Of a stretch of 7,169 nucleotides of DNA, positions 1 through 5,852 are shown piece by piece (the stretch's first letter is position 1; each line of letters starts with the position of its first letter). The position numbers and the translations under genes are program-made. Below the pieces are notes generated by a model, which did not search any database, was not told where the DNA came from, and was given only the letters and a program-made list of their open reading frames with translations. The stretch is from Pseudomonadota bacterium (GTDB lineage Bacteria; Pseudomonadota; Alphaproteobacteria; Rhizobiales; Xanthobacteraceae), in contig JAJYAH010000351.1 in the NCBI GenBank assembly GCA_021779635.1, positions 1-7,169 of the forward strand, given 5' to 3'.

Positions 1-94
1 CCTCAAGACGGAGCGCCCGCCCGTCACTTGTGCTCGTTCAAATAGTTACTGCTGTAGACGCAATCGCTTGACCGCGCCGCCAGCCCCTCCCGCG

Positions 95-523
95 TTAGCG
101 GGTTCGTTCGTTGTTGGCGAACGGCAATACCGCGATCGATGGGCCTTCCGGTGTGGAGAGAACCGCAGCGCCGTTTGCAACCTGGTTCGTTTCCGGCGCG
201 TCCGACGCGGTCACCGTCGCGGTGAAGCGATATCCGCGGCGCGGCACCGTCTTGATTATCCGCGATTCAGCGTCCTGCAAGGCAGACCGAACATCGCTGA
301 TACATCGCGTGAGCGACTCTTCGGATACCGTTACATTCGGCCACATCGCTTGCAGGAGCTCCTCCTTCGCTACAAGCCTGCCCGCATTGCCAACGAGATA
401 GCGAAGCACCTGGAAGCTTTTTGGCCTTAGTTCGATCTCGCCATGCTCGTTGCAAAGGCTGCCCTGTTCCAGGTCGAGCCTAAAGCCCTCGAAGCTGAAT
501 GTCTTGGCAGCAGCGGGTTGCAT
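95..523 (-). pseudogene. Truncated winged-helix (CadC/ToxR-type) transcriptional regulator
   Basis: The product is 142 residues from the ATG at 523; a TTG at 550 would add nine residues, but the ATG is preceded by a GGGA about ten bases upstream. Residues about 10-103 form an OmpR/PhoB-type winged helix. Visible marks are FRLDLEQGSL, LRPKSFQVLRYLV, GRLVAKEELLQAMWP, SEESLTRCISDVR and the wing motif IIKTVPRRGYRF. After a linker, PSIAVLPFAN (about 128-137) matches the start of the TolB-like/TPR effector region that follows this domain in many rhizobial regulators of several hundred residues. The frame then stops at once after NNERTR. The DNA-binding half is therefore intact and the effector half is missing, through a nonsense or deletion event. 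A 5-bp GC hairpin (CCCGC, loop GTTA, GCGGG) overlaps the stop. It could instead be a genuine short DNA-binding protein. Domain identification is secure; pseudogene status is an inference. Confidence 0.8.
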
Positions 524-550
524 TCGCGTCAATTCCCGGCGGCATTGCAA

Positions 551-1243
551 GGCGATAGTTTGTCAAAGACTTCGTCGAAATTTCCGAACTGTTTCACGCA
601 ATTTTCAGGACTTTCAAGGGCTGACGACGCCAACTGAGCTTACGTTGCGCCGGCACAAAAATACAGCACGACCTGGCTGGAAGTAGCTCAGGGACGACAT
701 CTGCGCTTTCTGTCGATTCTGACCTGCCGAGAGGAGGAAAACAAGATATGCCGCCGTTTCTCAGCCTGGATGCCGTCGCGGCCAAGCGCGGTGAAGGACT
801 TCGCCCCGAACTTCGAGCGCTGTTTGAGCGCCTTGCAGCCGCGCCGGGTTATGATGCCGCCGTAAGAGGTGATGGCATGGTTCAATCAGGTCCGGACCCG
901 GCCTCTGCGAAAGCAACTCTTTTGCAAACGCCGCCTCGGCGAAAATCGAATGAAAACTCAGCCGCCGCTCTCCCAGCCCGGGCCGCCTGCGGTCAAAACC
1001 ATCAGGCCGCAATCAAGAACGATACCTGAACCGGGTCGGTCGCGAATACAGATCGATAGCAAACCGAATATCTACTCCGGTTGCGTCGATCGCGCGTGAA
1101 GCCATAAATTCAGAACTGTCGACGGATGTCCGCTTCGGCGCGTATTCCGGACTCAAGTTGGACATTACTGCACTTCCGAAAAGGCCGGATTCGGACATCA
1201 AACTACCGTCGGGCGAACGAAGCATGGTTCGATAAAGTAGCTC
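551..1243. other. Long stretch without a convincing gene
   Basis: Only weak open frames are present here, and none resembles a protein family I know. A plus-strand frame at 748-1029 (93 codons) has a perfect AGGAGG ten bases before its ATG, but its third-position GC bias fades after about 40 codons and its second half is low-complexity. A minus-strand frame at 1013-1225 (70 codons) lies over an inverted repeat (GATGTCCG at 1125-1132 and CGGACATC at 1192-1199), which looks like a degenerate intergenic repeat rather than a gene. A perfect TTGACA on the minus strand (561-566) lies about 40 bases upstream of the winged-helix gene, but no matching -10 box is visible. The stretch is best read as a regulator upstream region plus decayed sequence. 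Confidence 0.5.
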
Positions 1244-1639
1244 CTAGCGCTTCTTCGGCACGGTCGACTTCGCCTTCACGCGCTCGGTAACTTCCTTGGC
1301 GCGCATCTTGGCGATGCGTTCTATCAACTTCACGGGAACGGGCTGCGAAAGCGGGAGCCGGATAGTGCCTTTCCTGACCTCGTAACCTGCAAGGTCGTCC
1401 TTGAACGTTGCGACAATTTGATTGGTCGCGGGGTAGAGTGAATAGTGCTGCTTCCACCCTGCAAAATAGATCACAGGGTCACCACGCAGTTTGTAGGTCG
1501 GGATCTTGTACGAAATGGATTCCTCGGCGTTGGGAACGGCCTTTCGAATCGAGCTTCGCACCAGCTCAAGCACGCCCTGCGCGGCCTCAGGCTGCGCGGC
1601 GATGTACTCGTCCACGGATTTAAAGTCAGTCTTTGCCAT
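1244..1639 (-). CDS. DUF1801 / YdhG-like (iron-chaperone-fold) small protein
   Basis: A 131-residue protein with the features of the DUF1801 (YdhG/frataxin-like fold) family: N-terminal SVDEYIAAQP (about 8-17), ESISYKIPTY (about 40-49), VIYFAGWKQHYSLYP (about 56-70) and a C-terminal GTIRLPLSQPVPVKLIERIAKMR block (about 91-113), then a Lys/Arg-rich tail. The length is normal for the family. Some Bacillus members (Fra) act as intracellular iron chaperones, but most members have no proven role, so function here is unassigned. No signal peptide or membrane segment is visible, so it should be cytosolic. There is no Shine-Dalgarno before the ATG at 1639. A possible promoter sits almost on the start codon, so the mRNA may be nearly leaderless. 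It stands alone, with more than 400 bases free of clear genes on each side. Confidence 0.88.
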   Translation of the reverse strand: MAKTDFKSVDEYIAAQPEAAQGVLELVRSSIRKAVPNAEESISYKIPTYKLRGDPVIYFAGWKQHYSLYPATNQIVATFKDDLAGYEVRKGTIRLPLSQPVPVKLIERIAKMRAKEVTERVKAKSTVPKKR

Positions 1640-1648
1640 TACTGAAAT

Positions 1649-1676
1649 ATACTATCTCGTCGCTGAGCAACGGCAA
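1649..1676 (-). promoter_or_regulatory. Possible sigma-70 promoter of the DUF1801 gene
   Basis: Reading the minus strand, TTGCCG (1676-1671) and TAGTAT (1654-1649) are 16 bases apart. Each matches four of six positions of the -35 and -10 consensus. Transcription would start near 1642, only a few bases before the ATG at 1639, which agrees with the absence of a ribosome binding site. The match is modest and the call rests on pattern alone. Confidence 0.3.
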
Positions 1677-1677
1677 T

Positions 1678-1696
1678 CATTGTGAAATTTACAATG
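1678..1696. promoter_or_regulatory. 19-bp dyad, possible operator
   Basis: CATTGTGAAATTTACAATG is a palindrome with eight of nine arm positions paired around a central A. It is AT-rich in a GC-rich background and ends one base before the proposed -35 box of the DUF1801 gene, 39 bases from its start codon. The size and symmetry suit a dimeric winged-helix regulator of MarR or similar type, but no specific binder can be named. Confidence 0.4.
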
Positions 1697-2144
1697 CGCC
1701 ATTGATCGGCAATTTCGAAAGGGGTCAATAGCGTCGTTTTTGCCGTCGGTCCTGTCACTTCCGGCTACCCCAACCGCGGATATATCGCTGCACCGCGCCA
1801 AGTGACGCTATCTGCCGGATCCCGACCCTTGCGGGCGACCCTGGTCCTTCTCGCTTCGGGGCAGGGAGCTGCGCGGTTTCGAATTCGCGACGTCAAACTC
1901 AAGAGCGCTTGAGGCGCGCGAGACCCGCCGCGCCGCAAACTGACGCTATGTGCCAAAAGCCGAAGTGCATCCGGTCGCCGACAAAATGGTCGTTCTCACC
2001 GGGCACGACGATAAACAGCGTGTTGGTTGATGTGCAGCGGCGATGGGCGTCAGTGGTATGACGCCTTCTTCCGCTGCTGTCCGCATAACCGATCAGCCGT
2101 GGATGAATGATTGGCTTTCGCCGCCGCACCGTTTGACATTATTC
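1697..2144. other. Gene-free stretch with a short direct repeat
   Basis: No open frame here resembles a protein. The 14-mer TGACGCTATSTGCC occurs twice in the same orientation, at 1803-1816 and 1941-1954, with one mismatch. The sequence around the second copy resembles mosaic intergenic repeats that I associate from memory with Bradyrhizobium-like genomes and that are often mis-annotated as tiny ORFs. No clear terminator hairpin is seen downstream of the peptide gene ending at 2145. Confidence 0.4.
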
Positions 2145-2372
2145 TTATTGATATGGGTTTGGAGCTAAAGGTGGCGGGCCACCACCGATTTTATTGCCAG
2201 CTGAACTGGCACCGAAAAGCATTTCCTGACCAGCGTGGCCACAGGCACTACCGGCTGCTGCGGCTACTGACGACGGATTTCCGCCCGAAGCCGGTTCGAG
2301 CTGCTCCTCGGTAAGAACCTCCAGCGCGGTGTCTTCAGATTCGCGCTTAACGTTCACATCGATATTGGTCAT
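2145..2372 (-). CDS. Double-glycine leader peptide precursor, Ala/Gly-rich core (second of pair)
   Basis: The 75-residue product starts at the ATG at 2372, four bases after the stop of the upstream peptide gene. A GGAG eight bases before the ATG lies inside the end of that gene. Residues 1-31 are an acidic leader ending LTEEQLEPASGG. It has hydrophobic residues at -12 (Leu) and -7 (Leu) and Gly-Gly at -2/-1, the pattern cut by C39 peptidase-ABC exporters. The predicted 44-residue core (32-75) is rich in Ala, Gly and Ser, with one Cys (44), a GxxxG (41-45) and a Pro-rich tail ending NPYQ. The frame is open further upstream, to 2459, but that extension overlaps the first peptide gene in another frame and lacks support. 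The family is unknown to me; the leader suggests a secreted bacteriocin, microcin or signalling peptide, or a RiPP precursor. No exporter is in the window. Confidence 0.72.
   Translation of the reverse strand: MTNIDVNVKRESEDTALEVLTEEQLEPASGGNPSSVAAAAGSACGHAGQEMLFGASSAGNKIGGGPPPLAPNPYQ
2295..2346. repeat. Leader-coding repeat, copy 1 (with copy 2 at 2491-2542)
   Basis: These 52 bases match 2491-2542 in the same orientation at 48 positions, including an uninterrupted 21-base block (2302-2322 and 2498-2518). The repeat covers the leader-coding part of both peptide genes and stops near the Gly-Gly codons. The leaders thus share recent ancestry while the cores differ completely, which suggests duplication followed by core replacement or fast divergence. 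Confidence 0.9.
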
Positions 2373-2376
2373 TGTC

Positions 2377-2550
2377 TCAGCTCCGGCCGAAGCTGATCGG
2401 GCCAGGACCACCGCCCGGGCGGCCGGGGAACCACGGCGGACAAATGGGGATATTTCCACCGGCGTCTACGGTAACGCCACCAGCAACGAGTTCGAGTTGC
2501 TCCTCGGTAAGAACCTCCGGAGCGGTGTTTTCAGATTCGCGGTTCAACAT
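2377..2550 (-). CDS. Double-glycine leader peptide precursor, Pro/Gly-rich core (first of pair)
   Basis: A 57-residue ORF. The ATG at 2550 is preferred over one at 2556 because AGGAG then sits six bases upstream. The leader (1-25) ends LTEEQLELVAGG, with hydrophobic residues at -12 (Leu), -7 (Leu) and -4 (Val) and Gly-Gly at 24-25. This is a textbook double-glycine cleavage signal, as in microcin V-type and class II bacteriocin precursors. The predicted 32-residue core (26-57) is Pro/Gly-rich with one Cys (37) and the segment CPPWFPGRPGGGPGP. It contains no lanthipeptide-like Ser/Thr/Cys pattern. It is tightly coupled to the second peptide gene (four-base gap), and the two leaders share RESE-T plus EVLTEEQLE, while the cores do not align. 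Secretion and activity are inferred. It could be an unmodified bacteriocin, a RiPP precursor or a signal. Confidence 0.72.
   Translation of the reverse strand: MLNRESENTAPEVLTEEQLELVAGGVTVDAGGNIPICPPWFPGRPGGGPGPISFGRS
2491..2542. repeat. Leader-coding repeat, copy 2
   Basis: Partner of the copy at 2295-2346, with four mismatches over 52 bases and a 196-base offset. It encodes the leader of the first (57-residue) peptide. Confidence 0.9.
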
Positions 2551-2652
2551 CGTCATCTCCTGTTTAGAGAGCAGCGTGATTGCTACTCTGACAAGCGTTG
2601 AGCGGCGTCACTGCCGTTCGAATGGTTTGTCGCACGAACGCCGCCAGGGAAG

Positions 2653-2668
2653 CGTGATCAAGGTCACA
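2653..2668. promoter_or_regulatory. CRP-like palindrome upstream of the peptide genes
   Basis: On the minus strand TGTGACCTTGATCACG fits the CRP family pattern TGTGA-N6-TCACA with one mismatch in the last base. It lies about 103 bases upstream of the first peptide start and just before the PadR remnant on the other strand, so it could serve either direction. Alphaproteobacteria carry several CRP/FNR-type regulators. Which one binds, if any, cannot be told. Confidence 0.35.
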
Positions 2669-2676
2669 TGGTTTAA

Positions 2677-3135
2677 GTGGGCGACGCTCGATCAGTTCGT
2701 TACCGAACGGTCGCAGGTCACTTCCGCAGTTCTACCGATTCTGTTGCAAAACTCTCTTTGATGCGAATCGCGAACCAGGGCCGGCGCCGGCGCCGGAACT
2801 TCGACATCACGCCGCAAGGCGAGGCCGCTCTTCGCCGGTGGCTAGCCAGCGACGAGGCGATGCCCTTCGAACTGCGTGACATTGGGCTCGTCAAACTATT
2901 CTTTGCCGACGCGCTGGATCGCGCCGACGCGCTCGCGCTGCTGCAGGCGGTTATCGAGCGGAGTCGCGAGCGCGTTGCCGCTTTGAACCGGATAGAGCCC
3001 GAAGCTCGGCGCTTCCGGGCAGCCGGCACCCGTCATCCGGCGCTGACCTTGAGCTCGGGCATCGCCTTCCACAAAGCGATCATCGACGTGTGTGCCAAGT
3101 TCGAGAAGGAGTTCGGCGCCGCGAAAAAACGCTGA
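2677..3135 (+). pseudogene. PadR-family regulator, N-terminally decayed
   Basis: The open frame runs from a GTG at 2677, directly after an in-frame stop, and encodes up to 152 residues; an ATG at 2761 is also possible. No ribosome binding site supports either. The C-terminal part is clearly PadR-like: GRRRRRNFDITPQGEAALRRWL (about 36-57) is the end of the wing plus the link into the C-terminal dimerisation helices, followed by FELRDIGLVKLFFAD and long Arg/Ala/Glu-rich helices. Before it, GHFRSSTDSV resembles the GHFWSxxxSQLY motif of the recognition region but with Trp changed to Arg and the rest shortened. The first helices of the winged-helix domain are absent. A normal PadR of this type has about 180 residues. 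It probably no longer binds DNA. The monooxygenase-like gene ending at 3223 on the other strand may be its former target. Confidence 0.7.
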
Positions 3136-3222
3136 GCCGTTGGCATGACTACACCAAAATAGCGCGAAGTCCGCCCATCCCCGCTACCAGGCCGTCCTTC
3201 CTTACCGTCATCGACATCTTCC

Positions 3223-3534
3223 CTAGATCGCTCCGGCTTTGCCCGTTGCCTTGTCGGTGAGTGCGACGGTTTCGAAATATTGGATCCTGGGATCGTTGCC
3301 GTAGCGCGCGCGAATCCCGTCGCGCCAGGGACCGCTGTAGAACGCTTCGGGGGCGGCCTGGCTTTCCCACATATAGACGCCACCGGCGACGTCGCCTTCC
3401 TTCCTGCAGATAAACTGCTTGCGGACGAAGCCCGGGGCATTCAGGAAATCCGGCGCGATCCTGCTGAAATGTTCGCGGCACTCCTCGAGCCCGATCGCGG
3501 GAGGCAGATCATAGAGAACAATGGCAGTAATCAT
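3223..3534 (-). CDS. YdhR-like putative mono-oxygenase (dimeric alpha+beta barrel fold)
   Basis: A 103-residue protein starting at the ATG at 3534, with AGGAAG about seven bases upstream. The order of features fits small YdhR/ABM-type proteins: an N-terminal beta strand MITAIVLYDLP, a helix around EECREHFSRIAPDF, the PGF motif (about 34-36) leading into KQFICRKEGDVAGGVYMWES, where AGG-Y is the family signature, a helix APEAFYSGPW, then RYGNDPRIQYFETVAL. Such proteins form dimeric alpha+beta barrels and are annotated as putative mono-oxygenases, but the substrate is usually unknown and needs no cofactor in characterised relatives. No signal peptide is seen. It lies 76 bases downstream of mtnA on the same strand with no evident terminator between, and is convergent with the PadR remnant. 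Confidence 0.82.
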   Translation of the reverse strand: MITAIVLYDLPPAIGLEECREHFSRIAPDFLNAPGFVRKQFICRKEGDVAGGVYMWESQAAPEAFYSGPWRDGIRARYGNDPRIQYFETVALTDKATGKAGAI

Positions 3535-3610
3535 CGGCGATCTTCCTTTTCTTCTTTGTGGAGTGAGGCCCCGATAATTGTGAGCATCCCGTCGGCAACG
3601 GTGAGAATCC

Positions 3611-4714
3611 TCAGAGGCGCGCGAGCCGTTCGGGAAAGGCGGCAGACAGCGCGGCGCGGTCGGGTCGCAGCACGCCGCGCTCGGTGATCAGCCCGGTGAC
3701 CAAACGTGCCGGCGTGACATCGAAACTGTAATTGGCGACCGCCGATCCCTCCGGGACCACCCGGACCGTCTCCATCCGCCCGTCCGCCGTCCGTCCGGTG
3801 ATCATGGTCACCTCATCGGCAGCACGCTGCTCGATCGGAATCTGGCTGACACCGTCGTCGATGCGAAAGTCGATGGTCGGCGACGGCAGCGCGACGTAGA
3901 ACGGCACGCCGTTGTCGTGCGCCGCGAGCGCCTTCAGATAGGTGCCGATCTTGTTGCAGACATCGCCGCTGACCGCGACCCGATCGGCGCCGACCAGAAC
4001 CAGATCCACCATGCCGTGCTGCATCAGATGGCCGCCGGTGTTGTCGGCGATCACGGTATGCGCGACGCCGTGATGGCCGAGTTCCCAGGCCGTCAGCGAC
4101 GCACCCTGATTGCGGGGCCGGGTTTCATCGACCCAGACGTGAACATTGATGCCTCGGTCGTGCGCCGAATAGATCGGAGCCGTCGCCGTGCCCCAATCGA
4201 CCGTTGCGAGCCAGCCGGCGTTGCAATGGGTCAGAACGTTGACCCGCTCGCCCGGCCGCTTGCTCGCCTTGATGGCCTCGATCAGCGCCAGGCCGTGCTG
4301 GCCGATGCTTTTGTTGATGGCGATGTCCTGCTCGACGATTTCACCGGCGCGGGCGTAGGCCGCCTCGGTGCGCGCTGACGGCGGCAGCGGCCGCAGCATT
4401 CCGCGCATCTCGTCGAGCGCCCATTTCAGGTTGATCGCCGTCGGTCGCGTCGCGATCAATGTGTCGTAGGCCCGATCGAGCGCCGCATCCGAGCCGTCGA
4501 CCCGCATCGCTAGCGCAATCCCGTAAGCGGCAGTGGCGCCGATCAAGGGAGCGCCGCGCACCAGCATCGAGCGGATCGCATCGGCGGCGGCCTCGCAGCT
4601 CGCGATCCGGGCAATGACGAATTCATGCGGCAAACGCCTCTGGTCAACCGCGGCGACGGACCAGCCGTCCTGCTCGAGCCAGATGCTGCGGATATGCCGG
4701 CCGTCGACCTTCAT
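3611..4714 (-). CDS. mtnA: S-methyl-5-thioribose-1-phosphate isomerase
   Basis: The 367-residue enzyme isomerises 5-methylthioribose-1-phosphate to 5-methylthioribulose-1-phosphate in the cytosol. It has the eIF2B-alpha/beta/delta-like fold of the aldose-ketose isomerase family. Seen in order: the substrate-binding RGAPLIG (53-59), NLKWALDEM (95-103), the catalytic Cys in LTHCNAG (Cys164), [17 protein letters not shown] (196-212) and the catalytic Asp in [18 protein letters not shown] (Asp244). The family's usual length is about 340-370 residues. The frame continues upstream to 4879, but that part overlaps mtnP and looks like an Arg/Ala-rich shadow. The ATG at 4714 begins the conserved part ([14 protein letters not shown]). 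It lies 47 bases after mtnP on the same strand, with no terminator between, so the two are probably cotranscribed. Confidence 0.96.
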   Translation of the reverse strand: MKVDGRHIRSIWLEQDGWSVAAVDQRRLPHEFVIARIASCEAAADAIRSMLVRGAPLIGATAAYGIALAMRVDGSDAALDRAYDTLIATRPTAINLKWALDEMRGMLRPLPPSARTEAAYARAGEIVEQDIAINKSIGQHGLALIEAIKASKRPGERVNVLTHCNAGWLATVDWGTATAPIYSAHDRGINVHVWVDETRPRNQGASLTAWELGHHGVAHTVIADNTGGHLMQHGMVDLVLVGADRVAVSGDVCNKIGTYLKALAAHDNGVPFYVALPSPTIDFRIDDGVSQIPIEQRAADEVTMITGRTADGRMETVRVVPEGSAVANYSFDVTPARLVTGLITERGVLRPDRAALSAAFPERLARL

Positions 4715-4761
4715 GTTCCCGTATCCCCGCCTGGTCCGCGCCGCCGCCAGGGCCGCGACCC

Positions 4762-5637
4762 TCACGACCGCAACACCCGTCCGGCCACCGCGTCGAGCTT
4801 CTTCAGCAGATCCGGATCGCGCGCTTCCGGCGCCGTGATCAGTGCCGTGTCGAGCGCGCGGTCCGAGCCGATCGGACACGGCTCATGCTCGCGCGGAAAA
4901 TCCCGGGCGAGACGCAAGACCAGTCCCCTCGCCTTCTCCGCGTTCGAGTTCAATACCCGGATGATATCCTGCACCGTGACCGCGTCATGGTCGGGATGCC
5001 AGCAATCGAAATCGGTCACCATCGCAGCACTGGCGTAGCAAATCTCCGCTTCGCGGGCCAGTTTGGCCTCCGGCATATTGGTCATGCCGATCACCGAATA
5101 ACCGAGGCTGCGGTAGGTCATGCTCTCGGCGTAACTGGAGAATTGCGGGCCCTCGATGCAGACATAGGTGCCGCCGCGCGCCACCGCGATGCCCTCGGCT
5201 TCGGCAGCCGCGGCAAGGTGGATGCGCAGCCGCGGCGACGCCGGATGGGCCATCGAGACATGGGCGACGCAGCCCTTGCCGAAGAAGGAACTCTCGCGCT
5301 TGTAGGTACGATCGACGAACTGATCCACCAGCACGAAAGTTCCGGGCGGCAGGTCCTCCTTGAAAGAGCCACAGGCCGACAGCGAAATCAGGTCGGTGAC
5401 GCCCGCGCGCTTGAGCACGTCGATATTGGCGCGGTAATTGATATCGGACGGCGAAAGCCGGTGGCCTTTGTCATGGCGCGGCAGAAACACGATCGGCAGG
5501 CCGGCGATGGTTCCGTGCCGAAGCGGTGCCGAGGGCTCGCCCCACGGGCTCGCGATCACCTCGTCGCGCACGTTTTCGAGTCCCGGCAGATCGTAAATGC
5601 CGGACCCTCCGATGATGCCAAGCACGGCAGTCGTCAT
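4762..5637 (-). CDS. mtnP: S-methyl-5'-thioadenosine phosphorylase
   Basis: The 291-residue cytosolic enzyme cleaves 5'-methylthioadenosine with phosphate to adenine and methylthioribose-1-phosphate, the substrate of the following mtnA. It belongs to the purine nucleoside phosphorylase/MTAP family. Marks are the phosphate loop [10 protein letters not shown] (10-19), FLPRHDKGH (51-59), the [13 protein letters not shown] block (87-99), the [15 protein letters not shown] segment (158-172), the [18 protein letters not shown] helix (185-202) and TDFDCWH (208-214). The paired Asp209/Asp211 correspond to the adenine-selecting residues of MTAP rather than the Asn of hypoxanthine/guanine enzymes. I chose the ATG at 5637 because the conserved [10 protein letters not shown] follows at once and GGGAGAGG lies just upstream; an ATG-type extension to 5673 would add only twelve poorly conserved residues. 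It is the first gene of the mtnP-mtnA pair and divergent from the aldolase gene. Confidence 0.96.
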   Translation of the reverse strand: MTTAVLGIIGGSGIYDLPGLENVRDEVIASPWGEPSAPLRHGTIAGLPIVFLPRHDKGHRLSPSDINYRANIDVLKRAGVTDLISLSACGSFKEDLPPGTFVLVDQFVDRTYKRESSFFGKGCVAHVSMAHPASPRLRIHLAAAAEAEGIAVARGGTYVCIEGPQFSSYAESMTYRSLGYSVIGMTNMPEAKLAREAEICYASAAMVTDFDCWHPDHDAVTVQDIIRVLNSNAEKARGLVLRLARDFPREHEPCPIGSDRALDTALITAPEARDPDLLKKLDAVAGRVLRS

Positions 5638-5793
5638 GACCTCTCCCGCAGCACAACTGCGTGCATTCAACATATGCGCGGTGCTTTCACAAGCCCGTCA
5701 GGGCCCATCGCGCGAGCCTCGAAGCCGAGGCCGACATGCGGCACCGGCAGGAGGAGACGGTCGCTAACGGCATCAGCATCTGATTAACTGGCG

Positions 5794-5821
5794 CCGGCGG
5801 TGTGTCGGCCAGCCACGCCGG
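5794..5821 (+). promoter_or_regulatory. Hairpin upstream of the aldolase gene
   Basis: CCGGCG (5794-5799) pairs with CGCCGG (5816-5821), and after a one-base bulge TG pairs with CA, giving an eight-pair GC-rich stem around an eleven-base loop. No T-run follows. It lies 31 bases before the aldolase start, so it could be a leader structure or the terminator of a lost upstream gene. It does not resemble any SAM riboswitch class I know. Confidence 0.25.
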
Positions 5822-5852
5822 TGTCTCACTGATGCGAATATAGGGAACATGG

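Noticed and set aside
2373..2459. N-terminal extension of the second peptide up to 2459
   Set aside because: It overlaps the first peptide in a different frame and has no ribosome binding site. The ATG at 2372 aligns the two leaders.
2695..2708. Small perfect hairpin GTTCG-TTAC-CGAAC near the PadR remnant
   Set aside because: Only five base pairs and no T-run. It is too small to call an operator or terminator without conservation data.
2329..2761. Plus-strand frames across the peptide genes
   Set aside because: They are antisense to the two leader peptides, whose ribosome binding sites, leader motif and repeat structure explain the DNA better.
4885..5787. 300-codon plus-strand open frame
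   Set aside because: It lies antisense to mtnP, whose family motifs and codon bias are clear. Long antisense frames are expected in GC-rich genes.
5638..5852. SAM-type riboswitch before mtnP or the aldolase
   Set aside because: I looked because the genes act on a SAM by-product, but no SAM-I, SAM-II or SAH-like conserved core is visible on either strand.
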